From: Fischerella sp. PCC 9605
Lineage (GTDB): Bacteria > Cyanobacteriota > Cyanobacteriia > Cyanobacteriales > Nostocaceae
Length of the DNA: 64,000 nt
Reading direction: 5' to 3'
Assembly: GCF_000517105.1 (NCBI RefSeq)
Contig: NZ_KI912148.1
Location: 552,518 to 616,517, forward strand
Below the pieces are notes generated by a model. That model ran no database searches and was not told the DNA's origin. It saw nothing but the letters and a program-made list of their open reading frames with translations. The translations under genes and the position numbers were made by a program. The first letter of the stretch is position 1. Every line of letters begins with the position of its first letter. Positions 54,125-62,399 of this stretch are shown piece after piece.

Positions 54125-54328
54125 CTACTCTGGTTTTTTGTGCCAATTGCCATCTTCCCCTTTTTCGTAGTCTCGTTTCACTGCTGCCCAAGCCACGCGA
54201 AAAGCCGTTTCCTCTTCACCATATTCTTTTTCGGCATTGTTGAAGGCTGCAAGAAATATCTCCGCCGCGTGTTTGGGCAGATGCTTTTTCACAGAGTCTG
54301 GTAAATCCGCAATATCCTGATATGGCAT
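54125..54328 (-). CDS. ChaB-family small protein
   Basis: This 67-residue protein starts at ATG 54328 (MPYQDIADLPDSVKKHLP). The sequence LPDSVKKHLPKHAAEIFLAAFNNA and AWAAVKRDYEKG match the ChaB family, named for a gene next to E. coli chaA but of unknown function. The in-frame start at 54343 would add five residues. It is convergent with the hydrolase gene with a 21-base gap. Small, soluble and Glu/Lys-rich, it shows no lesions. Confidence 0.85.
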   Translation of the reverse strand: MPYQDIADLPDSVKKHLPKHAAEIFLAAFNNAEKEYGEEETAFRVAWAAVKRDYEKGEDGNWHKKPE

Positions 54329-54554
54329 AGATTCACACTCCAAACGCTAGTCCTCACCTCACTAGCTTTCATCTGAGTTAACAGATTTCCATCAGCCCTC
54401 AGTAATAAACACAACTCATGCTGCGGGTATGTTCTGGACTCAATCTCTTACAAACGCGATCAAAATTGATGCCGAAAAATCTCAGCTGAAGTATAAATGT
54501 GTCTACGGTAAAGTTGAGTATTCAGTACAAGCAACAGATATTGCCACACCAATT

Positions 54555-55325
54555 ATGAAAAGTCAAATCCTAGCCATAGCAACATTTACAGCCACAATCA
54601 GCTTTAGTCAAACTGCTCTCGCTGCGAATTCAGAACATATAAGACAGTTGTTAGCAAGCAAGCAATGTCAAAACTGTGACCTCAGCGGCGCGGGGTTAAT
54701 AATGGCTGACTTGAGTAATGCGAATCTAAAAGGAGCTAATCTTACAGGTGCTAACCTCAGCCGCGCTAACCTGAGTAGTGCTGATTTGACTGGTGCAGAC
54801 TTGAGCGGCGCTGGTTTATTTGGTGTAAATTTGAGCGGTGCTAAGCTCAATGGGGCAATTCTAATTGGTGCAGACTTGCGAAATACTTATCTAGTCAATG
54901 CAGAATTGACTGGCGTTAATCTCAACAGTGCTAACTTGCAAGGTGCATTTGGCATACCATTACAAATTGCCAAACCAGAAGAATTTTATGCTTGGGGTGT
55001 GGCTGAAGCGCAAAAAGGTAATCAGCAGCGAGCCTTAGAATATTTTAATCAAGCGATCGCAGCTAAACCTGACTTTGCTGGTGCTTACCTAGCTCGTGCC
55101 ATTGCTCGCTACCAACTATTTGACAGACAAGGCGCTTTTCAAGATGCCCAAATAGCAGAAAAATTATTTACAAATCAAAACGATAATGATGGAAGACAAA
55201 CAGCACAAGCTTTTATTAAAGAACTGCAAACACCCCAAACCGCAAAGTTAGATCGTGGTAAACCCAGTTTTATGGACTTCTTAGGAAGTCTTACCTCTGT
55301 CTTGCTTCAATTCATGCCATTTTAG
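54555..55325 (+). CDS. Secreted pentapeptide-repeat and TPR protein
   Basis: The protein has 256 residues from ATG 54555 (MKSQILAIATFTATISFS), a signal peptide cleaved after LAA. A block of about 20 pentapeptide repeats (about residues 37-132, A(N/D)LxG type, such as LTGANLSRANLSSADLTG) forms a right-handed quadrilateral helix. A TPR-like part follows (YAWGVAEAQKGNQQRALEYF). The frame continues upstream to 54429, but the extra 42 residues are not needed and would hide the signal peptide. An exported pentapeptide protein probably serves as a structural or binding element outside the cytoplasm. The partner is unknown. Confidence 0.82.
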   Translation: MKSQILAIATFTATISFSQTALAANSEHIRQLLASKQCQNCDLSGAGLIMADLSNANLKGANLTGANLSRANLSSADLTGADLSGAGLFGVNLSGAKLNGAILIGADLRNTYLVNAELTGVNLNSANLQGAFGIPLQIAKPEEFYAWGVAEAQKGNQQRALEYFNQAIAAKPDFAGAYLARAIARYQLFDRQGAFQDAQIAEKLFTNQNDNDGRQTAQAFIKELQTPQTAKLDRGKPSFMDFLGSLTSVLLQFMPF

Positions 55326-55470
55326 GAAGAGGGGGAGATGGGGGGAGTAGGGGTAGTAACCACCAACAAACAACCACCAACAAACAACCAACTACTAACC
55401 ACTAACCACTAACTATTAACTCTTGACCCTTGACTATTGACTGTTGACCAATGACTAATGACCAATGACT
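55326..55470. repeat. G-rich tract and mixed heptamer repeats
   Basis: A GGGGGAGATGG tract is followed by ACCAACAAACAACC, ACTAACC and GACTATTGACTGTTGACC units, then ACCAATGACTAATG. Together they fill the gap before tenA, and the last unit overlaps the tenA start codon. Confidence 0.85.
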
Positions 55471-56091
55471 ATTTCTACTGAATTGTGGGAAGCAAATCAA
55501 GACATAGCGCAAGCTTGTTTATTACATCCCTTTGTCGAAGGTATTGCTTATGGTACTCTCCCATCGGAGAAATTTGCCTACTATGTGGGACAAGATGCTT
55601 TTTTCTTAGAAGCTTTTGCCCGTGCTTACAGCATCGCCGCTGCGAAAGCGCCTGATTGGCAAGCTTTTACCACGTTTCACAATTTAGCTGATGGTGTGTT
55701 GCACGAACTGCGGCTGCATGAAGGCTATGCTGCTAAGTGGGGAATTGATTTGCATTCTGTACAACCAAGTGCAGCTACACGCCACTATACAGACTTCTTG
55801 CTAGCTACTGCTTGGGGTGGGGATGTGGGTTTAATTGCTGCGGCTATGTCTCCCTGTATGCGTCTATATGCTTTTTTAGGAGAACAGTTGGCTAAGGGTG
55901 GCATTCCCAATCATCAATACGCGGACTGGATTCGTACTTACAGCAGTAGAGATTTTCAGCCACTAGTGCAGCAGTTAGAAAGTTTGGTTGAGCGTTTTGC
56001 CACTGCTTCTACCCAACTCCACTCGATTTATCGCTATGCCATGTTGTGCGAACAAGACTTTTTCCAAGCAGCATGGCAGTATGGGGAGTAA
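55465..56091 (+). CDS. tenA: TenA-family thiaminase II-like protein
   Basis: This 208-residue all-helical protein has the TenA features: a Glu/Asp-rich helical bundle with YVGQDAFFLEAFARAY, WGGDVGLIAAAMSPCMRLY with the nucleophile Cys, and the C-terminal Tyr-containing helix (IYRYAMLCEQDFFQAAW). It hydrolyses aminopyrimidine in thiamine salvage. Some members act on other substrates. The start ATG 55465 (MTISTELWEANQDIAQ) is embedded in the preceding heptamer tract, which also provides ATGACTA upstream in other frames. Codon use and length are normal. Confidence 0.88.
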   Translation: MTISTELWEANQDIAQACLLHPFVEGIAYGTLPSEKFAYYVGQDAFFLEAFARAYSIAAAKAPDWQAFTTFHNLADGVLHELRLHEGYAAKWGIDLHSVQPSAATRHYTDFLLATAWGGDVGLIAAAMSPCMRLYAFLGEQLAKGGIPNHQYADWIRTYSSRDFQPLVQQLESLVERFATASTQLHSIYRYAMLCEQDFFQAAWQYGE

Positions 56092-56092
56092 T

Positions 56093-56215
56093 GTTAGTGG
56101 TTGGTGGTTAGTAGTTAGTAGGGGTATAAGGCTTTGTGCCGATACGGTGGTTAGTAGTTTTTTCTGACTCGGAATCATCTACTAGCAACCACTAACCACT
56201 AACACTATCTACTAA
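56093..56215. repeat. TTAGTGG/ACCACTAAC heptamer arrays with spacer
   Basis: GTTAGTGGTTGGTGGTTAGTAG is followed after about 90 bases by ACTAGCAACCACTAACCACTAAC, its inverted complement. The arrays lie downstream of tenA. Confidence 0.8.
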
Positions 56216-56331
56216 CCATCTGATTACAAATTCTTAACTTAATATCATATTTTGTCTGGCATAAATATTAAGTAACACAAATAACTGATACATTTTGTGA
56301 TGTGAGCCACACTAAATAAAGGAGTTTTAAA

Positions 56332-56459
56332 GCGATCGCCCTTGTCCAAGAAGGCGATACGATCCGATCACTATTGATGCTCATGCTCGTTTATTGCACC
56401 TGCACGTATCTGATGAACAATTAGCTCGTCGTCGCGCTCTTTGGCGACCCCGTCCACCA
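56332..56459 (+). pseudogene. Relic of dihydroxy-acid dehydratase (ilvD) C-terminus
   Basis: The frame [11 protein letters not shown] (56332-56364) and, in another frame, [27 protein letters not shown] (56370-56447, here described by residues) together match the C-terminal end of IlvD-type dehydratases. A 5-bp unit CGATC is duplicated in tandem at 56360-56369 and accounts for the frame change. No upstream part of ilvD is present. The sequence is a truncated remnant, not a gene. Confidence 0.72.
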
Positions 56460-56721
56460 CCACCCAGAAGGATTTGATCCGGAACGTTTTAGCCTAGAGA
56501 GAGCAGAAGACAAATCTAAACCTTGTAGTTACATACCCTTTGGTGGTGGGGTACGAGAATGCTTGGGCAAAGAATTTGCGAAACTGGAAATGAAGATTTT
56601 TGCAGTCCTCTTGCTACGTCACTATCAGTGGGAACTACTACCCGAACAGAACTTGGAAATGATTATGACCCCAACCCCTCATCCGAAAGATGGTTTAAAG
56701 GTAAGCTTTCAAAGATTTTAG
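56446..56721 (+). pseudogene. Relic of cytochrome P450 C-terminus
   Basis: A frame ending at TAG 56721 carries [18 protein letters not shown], the haem-binding motif IPFGGGVRECLGKEFAKLEM with its Cys ligand, and the C-terminal LLPEQNLEM...HPKDGLKVSF. It resembles the CYP120 type of cyanobacteria. Only about the last 85 of some 450 residues are present, and there is no start codon in a plausible place. It follows the ilvD relic directly, so the two relics were joined by a deletion or insertion event. Confidence 0.85.
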
Positions 56722-56735
56722 AGAGCGATCGCTCT

Positions 56736-57836
56736 TTATGGATAAGAAATACCATTAATTTGCTTCCCACCTGTATATGGACCGGGAAACTGAGAAGGTG
56801 AAAAAGAATTATACTGCTGTAATCCTGAAGGATTGCCAGAGTTGCTATTTACCCCCGGATTGCTGGGAGTGATAGCACCTTGAGTGGGAGTTTGGGTAAT
56901 AGGCGCTACCGCAGATGTGCCTGACTGAACACTGGGTATTGCCTGAGTGTCACTTAGATTAGTAGAGATATTGGGAAATTGGTTGGGAATATTAGCGGGA
57001 TGGGGAGCTAAATTTTGATTGGGGATAGAAGTGGAGTTTTGTGCCAAATTGGTTACTGTTGGCTGAGTATAACCCATTCCGTTTGTCACCGGAGCGATCG
57101 CATCTCCATTTAGCCCGGTATTGGACGGCGATCGCCCCAACGGATTTGTTTGAATTGAAGTTACGCCATTCCCAATGGACAGACTTTGGTTTGTTGATTG
57201 GTTGAGTGCTGTTTGCAGAGGACTGACTACAACAGTACTTTGAGTAGAGTCAATTTGATTAGTTAATCCCATCCCCACATTCGTTGAGGATTGTGCTGTA
57301 CCTATTTGAGCAGACGACGGCGTTAGGCCATTTACCCCTAAAAACTTACTCTCACTTTGAAAATCTTTTAGTTGCAATAAATTTTCTGCTTGTGCTACAA
57401 ACGGATTTTCTAGCTTTGATATTGGTGCAGAATTAACTTGCTTCAAGCTATTTAAATAAGCCTCAGTAGCTGCTGTCTGTTGTTTGCTCACATTGTCTAA
57501 AAAAGCTTGGCTGTTGTTTGCTTGGGTGTTTTTAGAATTGCTTGCCTTTGAAGGTAGAGTTCCGCGATCAAAGTCATAAAATAGGACTGGCAAGTTATCA
57601 ATATCCGCAGCAATAGCTTGATCTTCTGCTGACAAGGAAGAGTTTGCAGGCTTTTTTACAGCAAGTTGCTTTTTTTGCCCGAAATTAAATAAATCTGGGT
57701 GTGTCCAGTATTCTTTAATTACCAGTCCTACCACAGATAAAAAAATAGCTGTTCCCCAAAAACCAGGTTGTGCTAAATTCCATAACCTGGCTTTGAGATA
57801 GCGTAAGTAGGCAGGAGGGTAACGACGATCTGACAT
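56736..57836 (-). CDS. Membrane-anchored low-complexity protein (Asn/Ser/Gln-rich)
   Basis: The protein has 366 residues from ATG 57836 (MSDRRYPPAYLRYLKARLW); an earlier Met is two codons upstream. It has one membrane helix (about residues 28-44, WGTAIFLSVVGLVIKEYW). A short conserved-looking part with LPVLFYDFDRGTLPS comes next. The remaining 200 residues are rich in Asn, Gln, Ser, Thr, Pro and Gly without clear repeats. I do not recognise a family. It may be a surface or periplasmic linker protein. The stop codon lies 14 bases from the end of the P450 relic, on the opposite strand. Confidence 0.65.
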   Translation of the reverse strand: MSDRRYPPAYLRYLKARLWNLAQPGFWGTAIFLSVVGLVIKEYWTHPDLFNFGQKKQLAVKKPANSSLSAEDQAIAADIDNLPVLFYDFDRGTLPSKASNSKNTQANNSQAFLDNVSKQQTAATEAYLNSLKQVNSAPISKLENPFVAQAENLLQLKDFQSESKFLGVNGLTPSSAQIGTAQSSTNVGMGLTNQIDSTQSTVVVSPLQTALNQSTNQSLSIGNGVTSIQTNPLGRSPSNTGLNGDAIAPVTNGMGYTQPTVTNLAQNSTSIPNQNLAPHPANIPNQFPNISTNLSDTQAIPSVQSGTSAVAPITQTPTQGAITPSNPGVNSNSGNPSGLQQYNSFSPSQFPGPYTGGKQINGISYP

Positions 57837-57887
57837 GGGCAATTCCTATAAAACCAAGACAGAATATCAAAGCTAGGAGGCAGAGGA

Positions 57888-57931
57888 GGCGCTTCTTGTT
57901 GTTCGCCACCTGCGGGCGAACAAGAAGCGCC
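57888..57931. repeat. GGCGCTTCTTGTT hairpin
   Basis: GGCGCTTCTTGTTGTTCGCC (57888-57907) and GGCGAACAAGAAGCGCC (57915-57931) form a stem with a 3-base bulge. It is a dispersed-type repeat upstream of the low-complexity protein gene. Confidence 0.8.
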
Positions 57932-58315
57932 GTGGCAGAAGGCGCTCAAATTTTAGATTAGAGAAGGTATTCCCCAGATTTACAAGTACTTATTTAAGTA
58001 ATGTAAATTTTTAACAATGAAAACTCTACTCCGAGTCCTAGATAAATTTCTCACCCACACTAAAATAGTGATTTTATCCTAACGTTTCAGTAGTTATTAG
58101 TCATTAGTTATGCGGTTGCTTTAGTATAAAATTTACATTTAAACATGTAAAGGCTGTTTTACTTTTTAAGATAGCCATCCACATAGTTACATCAAACAAC
58201 GTTCATAAAGTTCATAATGAAGCTAGAAGTTGCTGTTGACTGTTGCAAGTTTAACAGCACAGTTCATTCAACCCACAGTCCCAAATAGCACCACGAGGAT
58301 TATTTCAGTATAAAA
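57932..58315. other. Intergenic region before the PAP2 gene
   Basis: This is AT-rich DNA between divergent genes. No gene is supported. It must contain the promoters of both flanking genes. Confidence 0.45.
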
Positions 58316-59293
58316 ATGGGCACTCCTATTGATAATCTCCGCAATGATATTCCTTTGATTCGGGCAATACATACTGCTGTTAAAGGAAGAGCTAGATACA
58401 AGGTAAGTGGACTTCATGATTCGGAAGCTCTCAAAAGATACCTTGAATTGAGATTGTCAGAGGAGGAAATCATTGCACAAGCTCGTGCTAGCCATCTCAC
58501 AGGCAATATTCTTGTTATTTTCCATCCAGATAAAAGCCCGAATGCGATCGCCCTGCTTCTCCAAGAGATCGTTTTAGATTACACCAAACAAGCCCGAACA
58601 TCACCTGTTACTTCAACAGTAACAGGTTCATCTATTGCTAAGGTTCAGGAAAACCTGAAACAATTAGACCAAGCAGGCAATCGACTTGTTCTGGTATCAG
58701 TAGCTGTTGGTACCCTGATCTCTTGCACAGTACTACTGCGCGGATATGGACTTGATAAAGCCATTTTGTTAGCAATTCAGAAACTGCACACACCACTTCT
58801 CGATCGCATTATGCTTGGTGTCACTTTTCTGGGTGAGCCACTAGTTTTGCTGTTGGTTTGTTTGGGATTGGGAACAGGACTGCGCCATTATAAGCGTCGC
58901 TCCGAAATAACTACTTTGACCACAGCTGCATTCGGTGCAATCAGCTTAAATTTTCTACTCAAAGAACTATTTTGTAGAGCACGTCCAGCATTGTGGAATT
59001 ATATTGTCAATGTGCGTCACTACAGCTTTCCTAGCGGTCATGCAATGGTGTCAATGGTAATTTATGGCTTTCTAGGCTATCTTCTTGCAAAACAATTTCC
59101 TCAATACCGAAGACGAATCTTTGCCTTGAGCGCTGTCTTAATTGTGGCGATCGGTTTTAGTCGGCTCTATCTGGGCGTACATTGGCCTACTGATGTGGTA
59201 GCTGGCTATGCCGCAGGTTTAGTATGGTTGACAGCCTGTATTCTTAGCTTGGAATTGGAGCAAAAATATCGCTTTTTAGGAGCTAGTGAGTAG
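58316..59293 (+). CDS. PAP2 phosphatase fused to segments of a P-type ATPase
   Basis: This 325-residue protein has a C-terminal PAP2-type acid phosphatase domain (about residues 150-315). It shows all three signatures: KELFCRARP, SFPSGHAM and SRLYLGVHWPTD, with several membrane helices. It would dephosphorylate a lipid phosphate such as undecaprenyl diphosphate or phosphatidic acid. The N-terminal 100 residues (AIHTAVKGRARYKVSGL, TGNILVIFHPD) match the extra N-terminal domain of the P-type ATPase at 15644-18850. Residues about 118-140 (KQLDQAGNRLVLVS) then match a different, later part of that ATPase. ATG at 58316. I know of no precedent for this fusion. Confidence 0.85.
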   Translation: MGTPIDNLRNDIPLIRAIHTAVKGRARYKVSGLHDSEALKRYLELRLSEEEIIAQARASHLTGNILVIFHPDKSPNAIALLLQEIVLDYTKQARTSPVTSTVTGSSIAKVQENLKQLDQAGNRLVLVSVAVGTLISCTVLLRGYGLDKAILLAIQKLHTPLLDRIMLGVTFLGEPLVLLLVCLGLGTGLRHYKRRSEITTLTTAAFGAISLNFLLKELFCRARPALWNYIVNVRHYSFPSGHAMVSMVIYGFLGYLLAKQFPQYRRRIFALSAVLIVAIGFSRLYLGVHWPTDVVAGYAAGLVWLTACILSLELEQKYRFLGASE

Positions 59294-59358
59294 TTATTGG
59301 TTAGTGGATAGTAGAAGCAGTCAACAACCAACTAACTACTAACTACTAACCACTAACC
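59285..59358. repeat. TTGGTTAGTGG/CTAACCAC heptamer arrays
   Basis: TTATTGGTTAGTGGATAGTAG units are followed by ACTAACTACTAACC units. They lie between the PAP2 gene and the convergent LptF/G gene, overlapping the PAP2 stop codon. Confidence 0.8.
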
Positions 59359-59362
59359 ATTC

Positions 59363-60532
59363 CTATCGTCGCGCCACCCGCATCAATAAAAATATACCGA
59401 TTCCTGTAAACACAAAGTTGGGCAACCAAGCCCCTATGAATGGAGAAAGGATATTTGCTTGTGCCATTGCACCAGCAATAAAGTGAAATAAATAATAACT
59501 AAATATAACTATAACGCTCACACCAAAGCTTGTGGCTCGCCCCGTACGTTGGGGTATAGTTCCCATTGCTGCACCCACTAAGCCAAAAACTACACAGACA
59601 AAAGGCAAGGAAATTCTTTGTTGAATCCGCACTTCTAGTTTGCGAATTTTTTGCTCATCTCCGCCAACACGTTCCAATTCTAATTGTTCTAACGATTGAG
59701 CAATACTCATCTCGTCGTAGTCGCGGCTTCTTTGTGCCACATCTAATGCTGTGCGGGGTAGTCTGAGTTGTTGTTTTTCAAATCGCAAAATGTTGCGATA
59801 GGAGCGGTCGGGGGCAACTAAATATATAGTACCGTTGTAGAAATCCCAGACATTTTGAGAAGCATTCCATTCGCCTGATTCTGCTACGACAATTTGATTC
59901 AAACCCTGCTGAGAACGATCAATAATTGTCAAGCCTTTCATCTGCTTGCCATCAAATTTGTCAGCGTAGAACAAGCGTGTTAATATTTTCTCCTTAGTAC
60001 CATCTTGTTGCTCAACACTGCGATATTCAGGATAAAAAATATTTTCCTGCTTAAATGTTGGCTTGTCTGATTTGAGTGCTTGGTCTAGGGTCAGAGATGC
60101 TTGGTAATTTGCTGCTGGTGCGATTTGCTCGTTAAACACAAATGTCAATCCTGTCACCATGAAACTCAACACTACAGCAGTTAAGACCATGCGATAGACA
60201 CTCACTCCACAACCACGCAGGGCAATCAATTCGCTTTCGCTAGCTAGACGACTGTAGGTCATCAAAGTAGCTAGCAGTGTGGACATGGGGAAGGCTAAAA
60301 CAATAAAATTGGGAAATTTTAATAAGAAAACTTTCAAGGCAATGCCTATTGGTAGCCCTGATTCTACTATTTTCCGTACTAAGTCAAATACGGCGTCAAT
60401 TGTGACACCCAGAGAAGAGAATGCCCCAACTCCAAACAAAAAAGGTGGCAATAATTCGCTCGCGAGGTAGCGATCCATTATGGAAAAGGGCAACAGCGAA
60501 TTGAGGGTGTAGAAAGATTTGTATTTAGCCAT
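59363..60532 (-). CDS. LptF/LptG-family LPS-export permease
   Basis: This 389-residue protein has three membrane helices near each end and a beta-rich periplasmic domain in the middle, the layout of YjgP/YjgQ proteins. MDRYLASELLPPFLFG, FPMSTLLATLMTYSRLASES and the C-terminal RRISLPF-like RISLPFVCVVFGLVGAAMG region are typical. It moves lipopolysaccharide to the outer membrane together with LptB. LptA and LptB genes follow upstream on the same strand. Cyanobacteria often have a single LptF/G-type protein. An upstream start, MAKYKSFYTL, precedes the usual MDRYLA by 18 codons; the choice is open. Confidence 0.88.
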   Translation of the reverse strand: MAKYKSFYTLNSLLPFSIMDRYLASELLPPFLFGVGAFSSLGVTIDAVFDLVRKIVESGLPIGIALKVFLLKFPNFIVLAFPMSTLLATLMTYSRLASESELIALRGCGVSVYRMVLTAVVLSFMVTGLTFVFNEQIAPAANYQASLTLDQALKSDKPTFKQENIFYPEYRSVEQQDGTKEKILTRLFYADKFDGKQMKGLTIIDRSQQGLNQIVVAESGEWNASQNVWDFYNGTIYLVAPDRSYRNILRFEKQQLRLPRTALDVAQRSRDYDEMSIAQSLEQLELERVGGDEQKIRKLEVRIQQRISLPFVCVVFGLVGAAMGTIPQRTGRATSFGVSVIVIFSYYLFHFIAGAMAQANILSPFIGAWLPNFVFTGIGIFLLMRVARR

Positions 60533-60533
60533 T

Positions 60534-60570
60534 GGTCATTGGTCATTGGTCATTAGTCATTAGTTATTAG
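60534..60570. repeat. GGTCATT heptamer array
   Basis: Four or five GGTCATT/AGTCATT units lie immediately upstream of the LptF/G start codon. Confidence 0.85.
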
Positions 60571-60589
60571 CCATAGACGCGCTAGCGGT

Positions 60590-60735
60590 GAGGGGTCGCA
60601 GTCTTGGACGCCACATGCTTTATGCCGGGAGACCCGTCCACCGCAGTGGCTCCGCTTCCCGTCACGATTGCGAACCCCCGAACCCGTAGACGCGCACAGC
60701 GCGGCTTCTCGTAGAGTAGGGCTTCCCGCAGGGTA
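60590..60735. repeat. GC-rich dispersed repeat with GCGCACAGCGCGGC and GGCTTCCCGCAGGGTAG
   Basis: A sequence of about 145 bases that is much richer in GC than its surroundings lies between the LptF/G gene and lptB. It includes AGACGCGCACAGCGCGGCTT, TCTCGTAGAGTAGGG and GGCTTCCCGCAGGGTAG, which I recognise as a frequent repeat of Nostoc-type genomes. It carries no gene. Confidence 0.75.
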
Positions 60736-60759
60736 GGACAAAGGACAAAGGACGAATGA

Positions 60760-61488
60760 CTAAACCTGAAAATTATCGCCCAAATAGTATTGCCGCACCA
60801 AGGGATTTTGATAGAGTTCGTCTGCATTGCCAGCAGCGAGGATTTGACCTTCGCGCATGATGTAGGCTCGATCTGTAATGGCAAGGGTTTCGCGGACGTT
60901 GTGATCTGTGATTAAGATCCCCATATGGCGATCGCGCAATTTTTCGATAATATGCTGAATTTCCGAAACTGCGATTGGGTCAACTCCCGCAAAAGGTTCA
61001 TCTAAAAGTAAAAATTTCGGTCCTTCCCTACCAGCTGCTAATGCTCTTGCCAATTCTGTCCGGCGTCGCTCACCTCCCGATAATTGAATTCCTTTGCTAT
61101 TAACCACTTTTTCCAAACGAAACTCTTGCAATAATGTTTCCAACCGCTTTGGCCACTCCCAACGTGGCACATTAGTTTGCTCTAGCACCAACAGAATATT
61201 ATCCCGCACTGACAGCTGCCGAAAAACACTCGCTTCCTGTGCTAGATAACCAATGCCCAATCGCGCCCTTTTATGCATTGGCAGTGAAGTAATATTATCG
61301 TGATCTAGCCATACAGTTCCCCGCTCGGGTTTTTCCAGACCTGTGGCTATGTAGAAAGTCGTTGTTTTACCAGCACCGTTCGGGCCAAGTAATCCGACAA
61401 TTTCACCTTGGGCAACAGAAAGGTTGACGCGATTGACAACCGCTCGCCTGCCATAAGATTTGTGAATATTCTCTAGGACAATTTTCAC
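60760..61488 (-). CDS. lptB: LPS-export ABC transporter ATP-binding protein
   Basis: This 242-residue ABC ATPase has Walker A LLGPNGAGKTTTFY, Q-loop IGYLAQEAS, signature LSGGERRRTELARAL, Walker B FLLLDEPFAGVDP and switch His in ITDHNVRETL, with the LptB-specific ending AYIMREGQILAAG. It powers lipopolysaccharide export with the LptF/G permease. The lptA-like gene lies upstream on the same strand and the LptF/G gene downstream, although both gaps hold long repeat arrays, so co-transcription is likely but not certain. ATG at 61488. Confidence 0.93.
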   Translation of the reverse strand: MKIVLENIHKSYGRRAVVNRVNLSVAQGEIVGLLGPNGAGKTTTFYIATGLEKPERGTVWLDHDNITSLPMHKRARLGIGYLAQEASVFRQLSVRDNILLVLEQTNVPRWEWPKRLETLLQEFRLEKVVNSKGIQLSGGERRRTELARALAAGREGPKFLLLDEPFAGVDPIAVSEIQHIIEKLRDRHMGILITDHNVRETLAITDRAYIMREGQILAAGNADELYQNPLVRQYYLGDNFQV

Positions 61489-61499
61489 TTTCTTTGCCC

Positions 61500-61650
61500 T
61501 TTGTTGTTGGTTGTTGGTTGTTGGTTGTTGATTGTTGATTGTTAGTTGTTGGTTGCTTTTGGGTAATTTTTAACTACTAACTACTAACTACTAACTACTA
61601 ACTACTAACCACTAACTACTAACCACTAACTACTATCCACCAACCATCAA
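61500..61650. repeat. GTTGTTG and ACTAACT heptamer arrays
   Basis: TTGTTGGTTGTTGGTTGTTG units (61501-61556) are followed by long ACTAACTACTAACC arrays (61568-61650), the longest of this type in the window. They lie between lptB and the lptA-like gene. Confidence 0.88.
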
Positions 61651-61655
61651 CACTC

Positions 61656-62162
61656 TTAATTAGAGCGTTGAAAAGGAGCTGTCGCTGGCGCTGGTGAAGT
61701 AGCTTGGTTCACTTGGCTATCGTTAACTATGTAGATAGATTCTACCTGACGACCAGCTTTAGGTTGAACAACAAATCGTCCGTTGTCAATCAAATATGTT
61801 ACCGTCTCACCCCGGATACTATTGCCGCCCTGTTGCAAAACATACACGTTCCCACTTAGAACTATGCGGCGTTCTTTGCTGAAATATTGGGCTTGGGCGG
61901 CTGTAGCCTGAATTCCTCGGGCTGCATACACCATTTGCACATTACCACGAGCGGTTGCCACTTGTGTTTTGGCGTCGTATTCTTGTATGTCCGATTTAAT
62001 CTGGATGGGGCGATTTTCTCCTGATGTTTGTCCTGATGTTTGTGCTGTAGCAATTTGTAGCTGATTGGGGAATGCGATCGCACCTAAAAATGCAGCTGGC
62101 AGCATCAACGCTAATGCAGCGCGACGTATCGAAAATAGAGGCAATTGATACCAAGGCATCAT
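61656..62162 (-). CDS. lptA: LptA/OstA-domain periplasmic LPS transport protein
   Basis: The 168-residue protein has a signal peptide (about residues 10-40, AALALMLPAAFLGAIAFP) and then an OstA/LptA-type beta-jellyroll: IQIKSDIQEYDAKTQVATARG, then QMVYAARGIQAT, VLSGNVYVLQQGGNSIRG and TYLIDNGRFVV. It belongs to the bridge that carries lipopolysaccharide across the periplasm. Next to lptB and an LptF/G gene, this is the expected context. ATG at 62162, or an internal ATG a few codons later. Confidence 0.85.
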   Translation of the reverse strand: MMPWYQLPLFSIRRAALALMLPAAFLGAIAFPNQLQIATAQTSGQTSGENRPIQIKSDIQEYDAKTQVATARGNVQMVYAARGIQATAAQAQYFSKERRIVLSGNVYVLQQGGNSIRGETVTYLIDNGRFVVQPKAGRQVESIYIVNDSQVNQATSPAPATAPFQRSN

Positions 62163-62333
62163 AGCAATTTGGGATTTAATATTTTAGCTTGTATTCTAAT
62201 TATCTCAACTACTTGAGTATGTCAGGATAGCTACTTGCTGAGAATAACTGACGTTTGCCTCAAACTTAAGGTTTCACTACCAACAAAAAAGGGGCATGAG
62301 GCAATGGGCATAGGAAAAATCAGTACTTCAATT

Positions 62334-62399
62334 CCCGATACCCTATTCCCCGATCCCTATTCCCCGATCCCTATTCCCCGATCCCTATTCCCTATTCCC
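62334..62399. repeat. 14-bp tandem repeats CCCTATTCCCCGAT
   Basis: Nearly four units of a 14-bp repeat (two related 7-mers) lie at the end of the DUF309 gene, and its stop codon is within the last unit. Confidence 0.88.
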
